From Microcystis viridis FACHB-1342 (lineage in GTDB: Bacteria; Cyanobacteriota; Cyanobacteriia; Cyanobacteriales; Microcystaceae): a DNA stretch of 64,000 nucleotides. Position numbers and translations under genes: made by a program. Of this stretch, positions 28,734 to 36,987 are shown one piece after another (position 1 is the first letter of the stretch; the number at the start of each line of letters is the position of its first letter). Below the pieces are notes generated by a model that saw nothing but the letters and a program-made list of their open reading frames with translations, was not told the origin of the DNA and searched no databases. The stretch covers positions 60,879 to 124,878 of the forward strand of contig NZ_JACJSV010000004.1 of assembly GCF_014698335.1 (NCBI RefSeq), written 5' to 3'.

Positions 28734-30737
28734 TTAACTTACATCCATGCTTTTTACCATTATACCAATACTAACCCCCTGCTGAATATCAAAAACATTT
28801 TCATCTTTACTACCGTCTAAAGCGGTTTCTTTTTTCTTACTGTTACCATGTAAATCATAAATAAAAATCTCATCAAAAGTATTAATTAACTGTTGTCTCA
28901 TGCCTCGAAAAGTAGGATTATCTAAAAAACCATGATTATTAATAAAAGCTAAAATTCCCTTTTGACTTTTATCAATTCGCCACTGTGCAAACCTGATAAA
29001 TTTAACATAATCATCCTGTAACCATTTCGTATTTTTCTCACCTAAACCCTTGCCATCAATAAAGTAATAATCATTAACTAAATTTTTGATCCACTCATTA
29101 TTATTTTCCGAATGACCAGAATAGGGAGGATTGCCAATAACAACCATAATCGGTTCATTTTTCTTAATCCGAGAACCTGCTTTTGCTTCCTCTGCTATTA
29201 ACTCCTCCATTTGGGGGAAAGCTAAAGTTAACTGCTGCTTTTCTTCCCTTAACTTAATATCCTCTAAAGTATTAATCAGATAAACCCCTAACCGCTTGCC
29301 ACTCGCAAACTGATAACCTGTCTCCTCCAGAAATAACCCCAACTTTAGATGACAAATTGCATAGGGAGCCATCAACAATTCAAAGCCAAAAATCCGAGGT
29401 AATAACCTTTCCGAAACATACCCCGACCAAGACTTATCTGCTAACCCTGCCGTCAACGCGACCGGATTCTCCTCAAACCGCTTATGAATCAACTGAAATA
29501 CCCATAATAAAAACGTCCCCGTCCCACAAGCAGGGTCAAGAATCATCACCTCTGGGTCCGCAATTCCCAACGGTTTATTAAACTTATCCTTAATCAACTC
29601 ATCAACGGAACGCACTATATAAGACACCACAGGTTCAGGAGTATAATAAACCCCCCTTTTCTCCCGCATTTGAGGCTTATAAGCCGCTAAAAAGTCCTCA
29701 TAAAAGCGAATAACAATATCCTCGCGGTTCATCTTATTGCGAAAATCCGTTAAGATTGCCTCCATTTTTGCCGCTCTGAGGATGCCAAACGCCTCACCGA
29801 TACTATCAATTAACTCATCCCCCAACTCCGCCGCCGGACGCTGGGAAACATCTTTAAATAACTGCCTTAAAAAAGGGTTAGTTTCTGGTAATTCTTGCCA
29901 GGTATGGTAGCGATTAAAATCTCGTTTCGGATTCTTGACATAACTAAATACCCGCGCCGTAAACAAACCATAAGCAATAGTTTGAGCGTAAATATCACTA
30001 AAACTATAATCTTTCTGATCCTCAGAATTTAGCTTGAGATTGGGCAATAACTCTTTCCGAAAACTCTCTAATAATTTATGTAAATAACCCCCTTGATTTT
30101 CCTGACTATAAACATCAGGTATCGCCCGTTCAATGCGTTGGGTAACTGCGGCTAATTCGTGGGCTAACTCCTGAGCAGTTTCAGCAGGTTTATAGAAAAT
30201 CCAATCAACTTGCGGGATTAAATTAAGAGCTTTTTCAAGAATTTTATCTGCTAATTCATCCCAATGTAACCGTGCTAACCTCGCCCTTAAATCCTCATCC
30301 TCAAAGGCAAAAGTTTGAATCCCCCGCTGCCGTAATCCCCCCTCAGTGGGTAAGATAAAAGCTACTCTAGCTTGATTTTTAATTCCCCCTAACTCCTCTT
30401 CAAAAGGGGAAAATGGGAAAAGTAAATACATGACAGGTTGATCCTCAGCAATTCTGCCAATATAGTGACCATAGATTTCCTGTTGCTGTGGCTCTGAAGT
30501 GAGAAACTGCTTAATTTCTTGGTCTGTTCCTCGATTTAATTCCTGATAAAAACCAACAGCAATAGGACAAGTTTCTGCGGCATCTTCTGGGTTGCCCCCC
30601 GGACGCAAATACCAAAACCTTGACCCTTGGGAGTCCCTTTCTAGTACGGGATAGTTAAGGATCGTTCGCAGAGATTCGGCTCTAGCGGACTCATCGCCAG
30701 TAACAATAGTTTTTAGTTGGGCGGCAGTGATAGGCAT
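28734..30737 (-). CDS. N-terminal half of ISP-type adenine-specific DNA methyltransferase
   Basis: The 667-residue protein has a helical N-terminal region (about 1-340) and the SAM-dependent N6-adenine methyltransferase core. MREKRGVYYTPEPVVSYIV is the typical entry, DPACGTGTF is motif I (about 400) and VVIGNPPYSG is catalytic motif IV (about 535). It stops after SIGIMVKSMDVS, where full-length ISP enzymes continue into the target-recognition region that is found separately at 25500-26801. Without that part it probably needs the C-terminal half in trans or is inactive. With the PLD-SNF2 protein it would form a restriction-modification or DISARM-like system (inference). Confidence 0.85.
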   Translation of the reverse strand: MPITAAQLKTIVTGDESARAESLRTILNYPVLERDSQGSRFWYLRPGGNPEDAAETCPIAVGFYQELNRGTDQEIKQFLTSEPQQQEIYGHYIGRIAEDQPVMYLLFPFSPFEEELGGIKNQARVAFILPTEGGLRQRGIQTFAFEDEDLRARLARLHWDELADKILEKALNLIPQVDWIFYKPAETAQELAHELAAVTQRIERAIPDVYSQENQGGYLHKLLESFRKELLPNLKLNSEDQKDYSFSDIYAQTIAYGLFTARVFSYVKNPKRDFNRYHTWQELPETNPFLRQLFKDVSQRPAAELGDELIDSIGEAFGILRAAKMEAILTDFRNKMNREDIVIRFYEDFLAAYKPQMREKRGVYYTPEPVVSYIVRSVDELIKDKFNKPLGIADPEVMILDPACGTGTFLLWVFQLIHKRFEENPVALTAGLADKSWSGYVSERLLPRIFGFELLMAPYAICHLKLGLFLEETGYQFASGKRLGVYLINTLEDIKLREEKQQLTLAFPQMEELIAEEAKAGSRIKKNEPIMVVIGNPPYSGHSENNNEWIKNLVNDYYFIDGKGLGEKNTKWLQDDYVKFIRFAQWRIDKSQKGILAFINNHGFLDNPTFRGMRQQLINTFDEIFIYDLHGNSKKKETALDGSKDENVFDIQQGVSIGIMVKSMDVS

Positions 30738-30809
30738 AAGACAATTATCCTATAAAATGATAATATTAAGTAGCTGGTTATAATTAAATTAAAAATGGAT
30801 TTTAGGTTC

Positions 30810-30880
30810 GATCCCCCCTTAATCCCCCCTTAATAAGGGGGGTGCCGATCCCCCCTTAATCCCCCCTTAATAAGGGGGGC
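30810..30880. repeat. Two tandem copies of the GGGGGG palindromic repeat
   Basis: The unit TCCCCCCTTAATAAGGGGGG and preceding TCCCCCCTTAA occur twice in a row in the 330-bp gap between the methyltransferase and nnr, which diverge. The rest of that gap shows no gene; promoters for both directions must lie here, but I could not place them. Confidence 0.85.
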
Positions 30881-31067
30881 ATCTGATAGTTTTTAACGCC
30901 TACCTACTTAATTAATATATCCACTGCTCACCGTCAAGCGGAAACTAGACAGAATGATCTGGCTATTATCACCCAACCCAGCCTTTAGCTGGTGAAAATG
31001 CGGGCTAATTGGCAGTTTTTCGGCAAAAAAGTTATCTAGACCTGTTAACAGGCAATTTATCCCTGCA

Positions 31068-32636
31068 ATGAGCTACAATTATCGGTTAAACGTGGTTAAT
31101 AGCGAGCAGATGCGTCGCATTGAAGGGGCAATTTTTGCCTCCGGTATGCCTGTGGCCGCTTTGATGGAAAAGGCAGCCCTGTTAACGGCACAACAGCTTA
31201 AAAAGTCCTATTCTTTGGCTAATTTCCCCAAAATCGGCGTTATCGTTGGCCCTGGTCACAATGGCGGCGACGCTCTCGTGATTGCTAGAGAATTACATCT
31301 CGCTGGTTATCAAGTATCTCTTTTTTGTCCGATCGCCAAACTCAAGGATTTAACAGCACAACAGGCTAATTATGTCAAGCATTTAGGCTTAATTTTTCAG
31401 AAAACTTTAGAATCTTTAGAGGATTGTCAGTTAATTATCGATGGTCTTTTCGGTTTTGGTTTAGAAAGGACTTTATCGGGAGAGATTGCCGAATTAGTCG
31501 ATAAAATTAATAGTTGGCAAAAACCGGTAATTAGTATCGATATTGCTTCGGGAATTCACACCGACACCGGAGAGGTTTTAGGCACGGCAATTAAAGCCAC
31601 TCATACCTTTTGTTTGGGACTCTGGAAGCGAGCTTTTTTCCAGGATTTAGCCCTACCCTATCTGGGTAAAGTGGAGTTAATTGATATCGGAATTAGTCCC
31701 CTTGACCTAGAAACAATTTTACAAGATTCACAGCCAATTCTAAGGGTTAATCCCGATCTAATTCGCCCTTATTTACCTTTACCCCGTCCTCTACTTACCC
31801 ATAAATATCAGCAGGGACATTTATTAATTATCTGTGGTTCTCGTCGTTATGCGGGGGGGGCAATTCTCACCGGATTAGGAGCGCGAGGTAGTGGTGTGGG
31901 AATGCTTTCTATTGCCGTTCCTGCTGCCCTTAAATCTTTATTAATTAGTCATTTACCAGAAGCATTAATTATCGATTGTCCCGAAACTGCCACGGGAGCT
32001 ATTGCCGAACTTCCCCTAGAATTAAATAATTATCATGTCCTCGCCTGTGGTCCTGGATTAACCACAGAAAATCCTGCTATTATCGAACAGGTTTTAGATA
32101 GTGATAAACCGATTATACTCGATGCCGATGCTTTAAATATTTTGGCTCAATTCGGTATAGAAAAATTATCATCTCGCCAGAATAAGACAATTTTAACGCC
32201 TCATTGGGGAGAATTTAAACGCTTATTTCCTAACTTATCAGGTTCTCAAGATAGGATTAATATCACTCAAGAAGCATCTCAACAAAGTGGTGCAATTGTT
32301 TTATTAAAAGGAGCCAGAACTATAATCGCCTCCCCGGAAGGGAAAATGTATATAATCCCCGAAAGTACCTCCGCTCTAGCGCGAGGTGGTAGCGGTGATG
32401 TCCTAACAGGACTAATCGGCGGATTCTTGACCCAAATGCCGGATAATGCCCCGGAAGCAACCGCATTAGCGGCTTATTTACACGCTCAAGCTGGCATTTT
32501 AGCAGCCAAAGAAAGGACAGAATTAGGAGTAGATGGAGTAACTTTAGCTAATTATTTATTTGCTGCTCTTAAAGATTCGATCCCCCCTGCCCCCCTTGAT
32601 AAGGGGGGTGCCGATAGGCGGGGGGATCAGAATTGA
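31068..32636 (+). CDS. nnr: Bifunctional NAD(P)H-hydrate epimerase / ADP-dependent dehydratase
   Basis: The 522-residue fusion repairs hydrated NAD(P)H. The epimerase (YjeF N-terminal) domain spans about 8-215 (VVNSEQMRRIEGAIF, VGPGHNGGDALVIAREL, DGLFGFGLER). The dehydratase/kinase-like domain spans about 225-500 (HKYQQGHLLIICGS, ILTPHWGEFKRLF, LARGGSGDVLTGLIGG). The C-terminal residues KDSIPPAPLDKGGADRRGDQ come from a palindromic repeat inserted at the 3' end. It starts at an ATG with the conserved N-terminus and is monocistronic. Confidence 0.95.
   Translation: MSYNYRLNVVNSEQMRRIEGAIFASGMPVAALMEKAALLTAQQLKKSYSLANFPKIGVIVGPGHNGGDALVIARELHLAGYQVSLFCPIAKLKDLTAQQANYVKHLGLIFQKTLESLEDCQLIIDGLFGFGLERTLSGEIAELVDKINSWQKPVISIDIASGIHTDTGEVLGTAIKATHTFCLGLWKRAFFQDLALPYLGKVELIDIGISPLDLETILQDSQPILRVNPDLIRPYLPLPRPLLTHKYQQGHLLIICGSRRYAGGAILTGLGARGSGVGMLSIAVPAALKSLLISHLPEALIIDCPETATGAIAELPLELNNYHVLACGPGLTTENPAIIEQVLDSDKPIILDADALNILAQFGIEKLSSRQNKTILTPHWGEFKRLFPNLSGSQDRINITQEASQQSGAIVLLKGARTIIASPEGKMYIIPESTSALARGGSGDVLTGLIGGFLTQMPDNAPEATALAAYLHAQAGILAAKERTELGVDGVTLANYLFAALKDSIPPAPLDKGGADRRGDQN
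32578..32630. repeat. Palindromic GGGGGG repeat at the 3' end of nnr
   Basis: The sequence TGATAAGGGGGGTGCCGAT with inverted C-runs is inserted in frame and encodes the last residues of the protein. It is related to the copies at 25795 and 30810. Confidence 0.8.
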
Positions 32637-32711
32637 TAATTATTACTGTATCTAACATTAAAATATCTTTCATAATACCCACCTAATAAACGCAATAAAC
32701 GCAGAAATAAG

Positions 32712-32818
32712 TAGCGATCAATCTTCGTGTCCTCTGTGTCTTTGTGGTTCGTTCCATTCACTCGCCAGCAGGACTATATCTTAGAATACATAATACCCAC
32801 CAAACCTAAGAGAGCCAA
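32712..32818. repeat. Copy of the 100-bp dispersed (MITE core) repeat
   Basis: Homologous in inverted orientation to 18273-18378: TCxTTGTGTCCTCTGTGTCT, GGTTCGTTCCATTCACTCGC, TCTTAGAATACATAATACCC and the GGCTCT end at 32817. The other terminal repeat is not recognisable. The 386 bp between nnr and lysC otherwise hold no gene that I can see. Confidence 0.7.
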
Positions 32819-33022
32819 AATATTATTAATAGCATAAATGTACTGTATTTAAACTGAGTATTGACATTTTAGTACAAATGCTCGGACTGCCTCCTTAAAG
32901 ATTAATTCAGATAGTCGGCATTTGATAAAACATAAGGAATGTTAACCAAAACCACTTATCGTTAAGGAATTTTGATAAGTTGGAGATTGAACAAAGATAG
33001 AAAGTCTCTAGCGCTGACAACT

Positions 33023-34828
33023 ATGGCTGTAATTGTCCAAAAATACGGTGGTACATCGGTAGGTTCCGTGGAACGCATTCAATCGGTCGCTCAACGGGTC
33101 AAAAATACGGTAATAGCAGGAAACACCGTGGTGGTGGTCGTTTCTGCCATGGGTAAAACCACCGATGGATTGGTCAATTTAGCCAAACAAATCGCCGCCG
33201 AACCCTCGCGCCGGGAGATGGATATGTTATTATCCACGGGGGAACAGGTAACGATCGCCTTGATGAGTATGGCCCTAGAGGAAATCGGACAACCGGCCAT
33301 CTCCCTAACCGGCGCTCAAGTGGGAATTGTCACGGAATCCGAACATAGTCGGGCCCGTATTTTAGAAATTAAAACCGATCGCCTTTCCCGTCATCTATCG
33401 GAGGGTAAAGTAGTTGTGGTCGCCGGTTTTCAAGGTGTTAGCGATAGCGATCAATTAGAGATTACCACCCTAGGGCGCGGTGGTTCCGATACCTCGGCCG
33501 TGGCCCTAGCAGCCGCCTTAAAAGCCGATTTTTGCGAAATTTACACCGATGTACCCGGTATTCTCACCACTGACCCCCGTTTAGTCCCCGAAGCGCGTCT
33601 TTTAGACCAAATCACCTGCGATGAGATGCTCGAATTAGCCAGTTTAGGGGCGAAAGTTCTCCACCCGCGAGCGGTGGAAATCGCTAAAAACTTCGGGGTT
33701 CCCTTGGTTGTCCGCTCCAGTTGGACAGAGGATCCGGGTACTTGGGTGACATCCCCGGCACCGAAACCGCGCACCCTGCAAGGATTGGAATTGACAAAAG
33801 CAGTGGATGCGGTGGAATTTGAGGGTAATCAGGCGAAAATCGCCCTTTTAAGGGTTCCGGATCGTCCCGGTATCGCTGCCCGTTTATTCGGGGAAATTGC
33901 CCATCAACAGGTGGACGTGGATTTAATTATTCAATCGATTCACGAGGGTGACAGCAACGATATCGCCTTTACGGTGATGGGAAATGCCTTGAAAAAAGCC
34001 CAATCCGTGGCCGAAGCGATCGCACCAGTTTTACGTTCCCATCCCACTAATACAGAGGAAGCGGAAGTGATCATCGAATCCGGGGCCGCTAAAATCGCCA
34101 TTACCGGCGCCGGTATGATCGGCCGGCCGGGAATTGCTGCCCAAATATTTAGCACTTTGGCCGCAGCGGCAATTAATATCGAAATGATCTCCACTTCTGA
34201 AGTAAAAGTCAGTTGTGTCATCGATGAAGCGGACGGAGAAAAAGCAATTAAAGTCCTTTGTGATGCTTTTCAAGTGGAGTATTCTGCTAAAGTTGCTCAT
34301 TGCGAAATCCCTAAAAATTTAGTCCCAGTACGGGGAGTGGCCCTAGATAATAATCAGGCCCAAATGGCCATTCGTAACGTCCCCGATCGCCCCGGGATGG
34401 CAGCGAGAATTTTCTCGGTTTTAGCGGCAAAAAATGTCAGTGTTGATATGATTATTCAATCCCAACGCTGTCGCATTGTCGATGGTATTCCCCGACGGGA
34501 TATCGCTTTTACTTTACCCCAAGCTGATGCTAATTTAGCCCAAAAAATCCTCTTAGAACTATCGGAAAGTTTGGGTTTACAGGAAGTGGTGGTTAATAAT
34601 GATGTGGCCAAAGTGAGCATTGTTGGTTCGGGAATGGAAGGACAACCGGGGGTAGCAGCACGCTTTTTTGAAGCTTTAGCAAAGGAGAAAATTAATATTT
34701 TGATGATTGCTACTTCTGATATAAAAATCAGTTGTGTGGTGAATCAGGAAGATGGAGTCAGGGCCCTACAAGTGGTTCACGCGGCTTTTGGATTGGCCGG
34801 ACAGGGTAAAATTGAAGTACCCGCCTAA
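33023..34828 (+). CDS. lysC: Aspartate kinase
   Basis: The 601-residue enzyme phosphorylates aspartate at the entry to lysine, threonine and methionine synthesis. The kinase domain (about 1-250) has MAVIVQKYGGTSVGSVERIQ, MDMLLSTGEQVT and TTLGRGGSDTSAVALAAAL. It is followed by four ACT-type regulatory repeats in two pairs, about 260-415 (IALLRVPDRPGIAARLFGEI) and 440-600 (MAIRNVPDRPGMAARIFSVL). Double ACT pairs are typical of cyanobacterial aspartate kinases and give feedback control by lysine and threonine. I chose the ATG at the conserved N-terminus over a 17-codon upstream extension. A hairpin follows the stop. Confidence 0.96.
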   Translation: MAVIVQKYGGTSVGSVERIQSVAQRVKNTVIAGNTVVVVVSAMGKTTDGLVNLAKQIAAEPSRREMDMLLSTGEQVTIALMSMALEEIGQPAISLTGAQVGIVTESEHSRARILEIKTDRLSRHLSEGKVVVVAGFQGVSDSDQLEITTLGRGGSDTSAVALAAALKADFCEIYTDVPGILTTDPRLVPEARLLDQITCDEMLELASLGAKVLHPRAVEIAKNFGVPLVVRSSWTEDPGTWVTSPAPKPRTLQGLELTKAVDAVEFEGNQAKIALLRVPDRPGIAARLFGEIAHQQVDVDLIIQSIHEGDSNDIAFTVMGNALKKAQSVAEAIAPVLRSHPTNTEEAEVIIESGAAKIAITGAGMIGRPGIAAQIFSTLAAAAINIEMISTSEVKVSCVIDEADGEKAIKVLCDAFQVEYSAKVAHCEIPKNLVPVRGVALDNNQAQMAIRNVPDRPGMAARIFSVLAAKNVSVDMIIQSQRCRIVDGIPRRDIAFTLPQADANLAQKILLELSESLGLQEVVVNNDVAKVSIVGSGMEGQPGVAARFFEALAKEKINILMIATSDIKISCVVNQEDGVRALQVVHAAFGLAGQGKIEVPA

Positions 34829-34850
34829 ATGAAATTACAAGTTCTATGAT

Positions 34851-34890
34851 GGGGGTAAGAGTTGTTTAATTGTTGGCAACTTAACCCCCC
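34851..34890 (+). terminator. Terminator-like hairpin after lysC
   Basis: GGGGGTAAGAGTTG pairs imperfectly with CAACTTAACCCCC across a short loop, 22 bp after the lysC stop. There is no T-run, so function is uncertain. Confidence 0.4.
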
Positions 34891-34935
34891 AAAAACCAGT
34901 TAAGTAAGTTAACCCTCATCACCCCTATTTTATCT

Positions 34936-35175
34936 ATGGACCCTCTTACAGGAGCAGCGATCGCAGTTGGTTCGATTATTGCCACTAAAGCGTTAGAGAA
35001 AACTGGTGAAAAAGTGGGAGAGAAAGTTTGGCAACAAACAGGTAAGTTTATTGAAAATATGGAAAAATTTTACTGTCATTCAGCAACGCCGCATTTTTTG
35101 CTGAGTTGGTGGATAAGCTGTTATGCGTCTAAATTTGATATTTGTTTTGACCTGTTCCCTGTTCCCTTATCTTAA
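34936..35175 (+). pseudogene. Truncated N-terminus of a conflict-associated protein
   Basis: The first ~45 codons read MDPLTGAAIAVGSIIATKAL, then EKTGEKVGEKVWQQTGKFIENMEK. I recall this opening from cyanobacterial proteins encoded beside STAND/TPR genes. After FIENMEKF the reading changes to a sequence with no family character and stops. It lies upstream of the P-loop/NB-ARC pair on the same strand, so it looks like the remains of a third component of that locus. Confidence 0.5.
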
Positions 35176-35313
35176 CTAGAACTTTAAATGCGAACTAGCT
35201 TACTGCTGATCAAGAGGAAAATTAGCAATTTTAAGCAAAGCTAGAAGAAATTAAAGTAATAGCAGTTTAGAATTAATAAATACCATCTATTCAACTTTTG
35301 AATGCTAAATTTT

Positions 35314-35543
35314 GGCTCTTCCGGTTTCTGTGTGGAAACGAGATCTATACTGATAGTTTCTTCTGCAGCTCGACCGAGCTTCGCCGAACGTCAAAATAGT
35401 CTTAAAAGTCTTGTCCGGTAAACATTTTGCGATTCCATAAGCAAAAATTATCACACAAAGTCGAGAAGAGTCATTTATCCACATAACCCACCTCCCGTTC
35501 TGTGTTATCATTATACCATGCTCACACAGAACCTAGAAGAGCC
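35314..35543. mobile_element. 230-bp MITE with GGCTCTTC terminal inverted repeats
   Basis: The left end GGCTCTTCCGGTTTCTGTGT and the right end (complement GGCTCTTCTAGGTTCTGTGT) form near-perfect 21-bp inverted repeats. The flanks AAATTTT and AATTTTT suggest a 6-8 bp target duplication. No transposase is inside. The right end is identical to the element end at 18399-18419. It sits directly upstream of the P-loop ATPase gene; an in-frame ATG at 35518 lies inside it and is therefore a poor start candidate. Confidence 0.7.
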
Positions 35544-35550
35544 AATTTTT

Positions 35551-36987
35551 ATGGAAAACTTCTCTCTCACTCGTTTTCAAGCAGCCACTTCTCTCAAAGA
35601 AATCCATTTAACCTTATCTCCCTCCCCCCTGACAACCCAGAGAGAAATTGATGCTTTTTATCGACAGGAAATGAATGAGGTTAGAGGTGGGGATAAAATC
35701 AAACGTCTCAAACTAGGATTAGAACGAGCCTTAGAAGCTAAAGACTATTATAAAGCTTGTTTAATGGGACATCCAGGGGTAGGTAAATCAACAGAATTAA
35801 CCCGCTTAATTAATGATGCTGAGATTGACAATAAATTTCGTGCTATTCGATTTAGTATTCTAAGTGATCTTGATCCTCTTAATTTTAATCCCCTTGATGT
35901 TGTTTTGTTGATGGTAATTGAAATTGTCGAACAAACGGTTGCAATTGCTCAAAGACCAAGGGAAGAAAATTTACAAAATCTCTTGAATTGGTTTAATCAA
36001 GAAGAAATTACCCATAAAGAAACTAGAGAAAGCAAAGTTACAATAGAAGCAGGAGGAGGTATTAAAGGGGATTCTCTTTGGTCGCAAATGTTAGGACTTT
36101 TTGCTTCTCTTAAGGGTGAATTACGCTTTGCTTCAACCAGAGAAAAAAAAGTAGTAGAATATCGCATTCGTCGATTTAATGATTTAATTTTCGTTGCCAA
36201 TCAACTCCTTGATGATTGTAATCAAAAATTGCAAGAAAAAGAAAAACGTCAATGGTTAATAATCGGTGAAGATTTTGATAAAGCAGGTATTCCAACGGAA
36301 AGAATTACAGATTTATTTATTAAATACTCTAATATTTTTAAAGACTTAAATATTCATCTTATTTTTAATTTACCAATTGCATTGTATAATTCATCTCCAG
36401 CGATTCGTCTAGCTTTTCTCCCTGAAAATAGTCTGATCATTCCAGATACGGCTGTTTTTCATCAACAACAAAATCACTCTCCCAATCAACAAGGACGAAG
36501 TGCTGTGAGAAAAGTATTAGAAGTACGAGTTAATTCTGACTTATTTGAGCAGGGACAGATAGAACGTATTATTGTAGCTTCTGGAGGCAATATTAGGGAT
36601 ATTTTTTATTTAGTAAATTATGCCTCAGATACGGCAATTCTAGATAATAAAAAAACGATTGATGCCGATGCTGTTAACATTGCTATTAGCAATTTAAGAA
36701 CAGAATACGAACGTCGTTTAGGGGATAGTAATTTTGACATTGATCACGTTAGTTATGACGATAAAGCTGCACTTTTAAAGCGAATTTACGACGGGGATAA
36801 AAAAGCACAAATTCCTAATGAAATATTATATGCTTTACTAAATGATCGGGCGATTCAAGAACTAGATAAAGGTAACGGTGAACGGTGTTTTGGGGTGCAT
36901 CCTTTGGTCGTAGATATTTTAAATTCTCAAAATATTATTCCTTTTTCTTCTCAAGGAGGTGTTCCTGGTGGTACATCAAGCAAATAA
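35551..36987 (+). CDS. P-loop ATPase, first gene of a STAND-like pair
   Basis: The 478-residue protein starts MENFSLTRFQAATSLKEIHL. Walker A is GHPGVGKSTEL near residue 73 and a Walker B-like strand is QWLIIGEDFDKAG near 235. After the NTPase core comes a helical region ending EKGNGERCFGVHPLVVDIL-type. It resembles cyanobacterial AAA/KAP-like ATPases encoded next to NB-ARC proteins; the exact family is not certain. The start at 35518 lies in the MITE, so I take the next ATG. Its 3' end overlaps the next gene by 20 bp, which argues for a two-protein system, probably an immune-type sensor (inference). Confidence 0.75.
   Translation: MENFSLTRFQAATSLKEIHLTLSPSPLTTQREIDAFYRQEMNEVRGGDKIKRLKLGLERALEAKDYYKACLMGHPGVGKSTELTRLINDAEIDNKFRAIRFSILSDLDPLNFNPLDVVLLMVIEIVEQTVAIAQRPREENLQNLLNWFNQEEITHKETRESKVTIEAGGGIKGDSLWSQMLGLFASLKGELRFASTREKKVVEYRIRRFNDLIFVANQLLDDCNQKLQEKEKRQWLIIGEDFDKAGIPTERITDLFIKYSNIFKDLNIHLIFNLPIALYNSSPAIRLAFLPENSLIIPDTAVFHQQQNHSPNQQGRSAVRKVLEVRVNSDLFEQGQIERIIVASGGNIRDIFYLVNYASDTAILDNKKTIDADAVNIAISNLRTEYERRLGDSNFDIDHVSYDDKAALLKRIYDGDKKAQIPNEILYALLNDRAIQELDKGNGERCFGVHPLVVDILNSQNIIPFSSQGGVPGGTSSK

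Noticed and set aside
33091..34300. Antisense open frames inside lysC
   Set aside because: They are shadows of a GC-biased, clearly coding gene on the plus strand.
35518..35550. ATG at 35518 as start of the P-loop ATPase
   Set aside because: This ATG and the next codons (MLTQNLEEPIF) lie in or next to the MITE terminal repeat; the ATG at 35551 is independent of the insertion.
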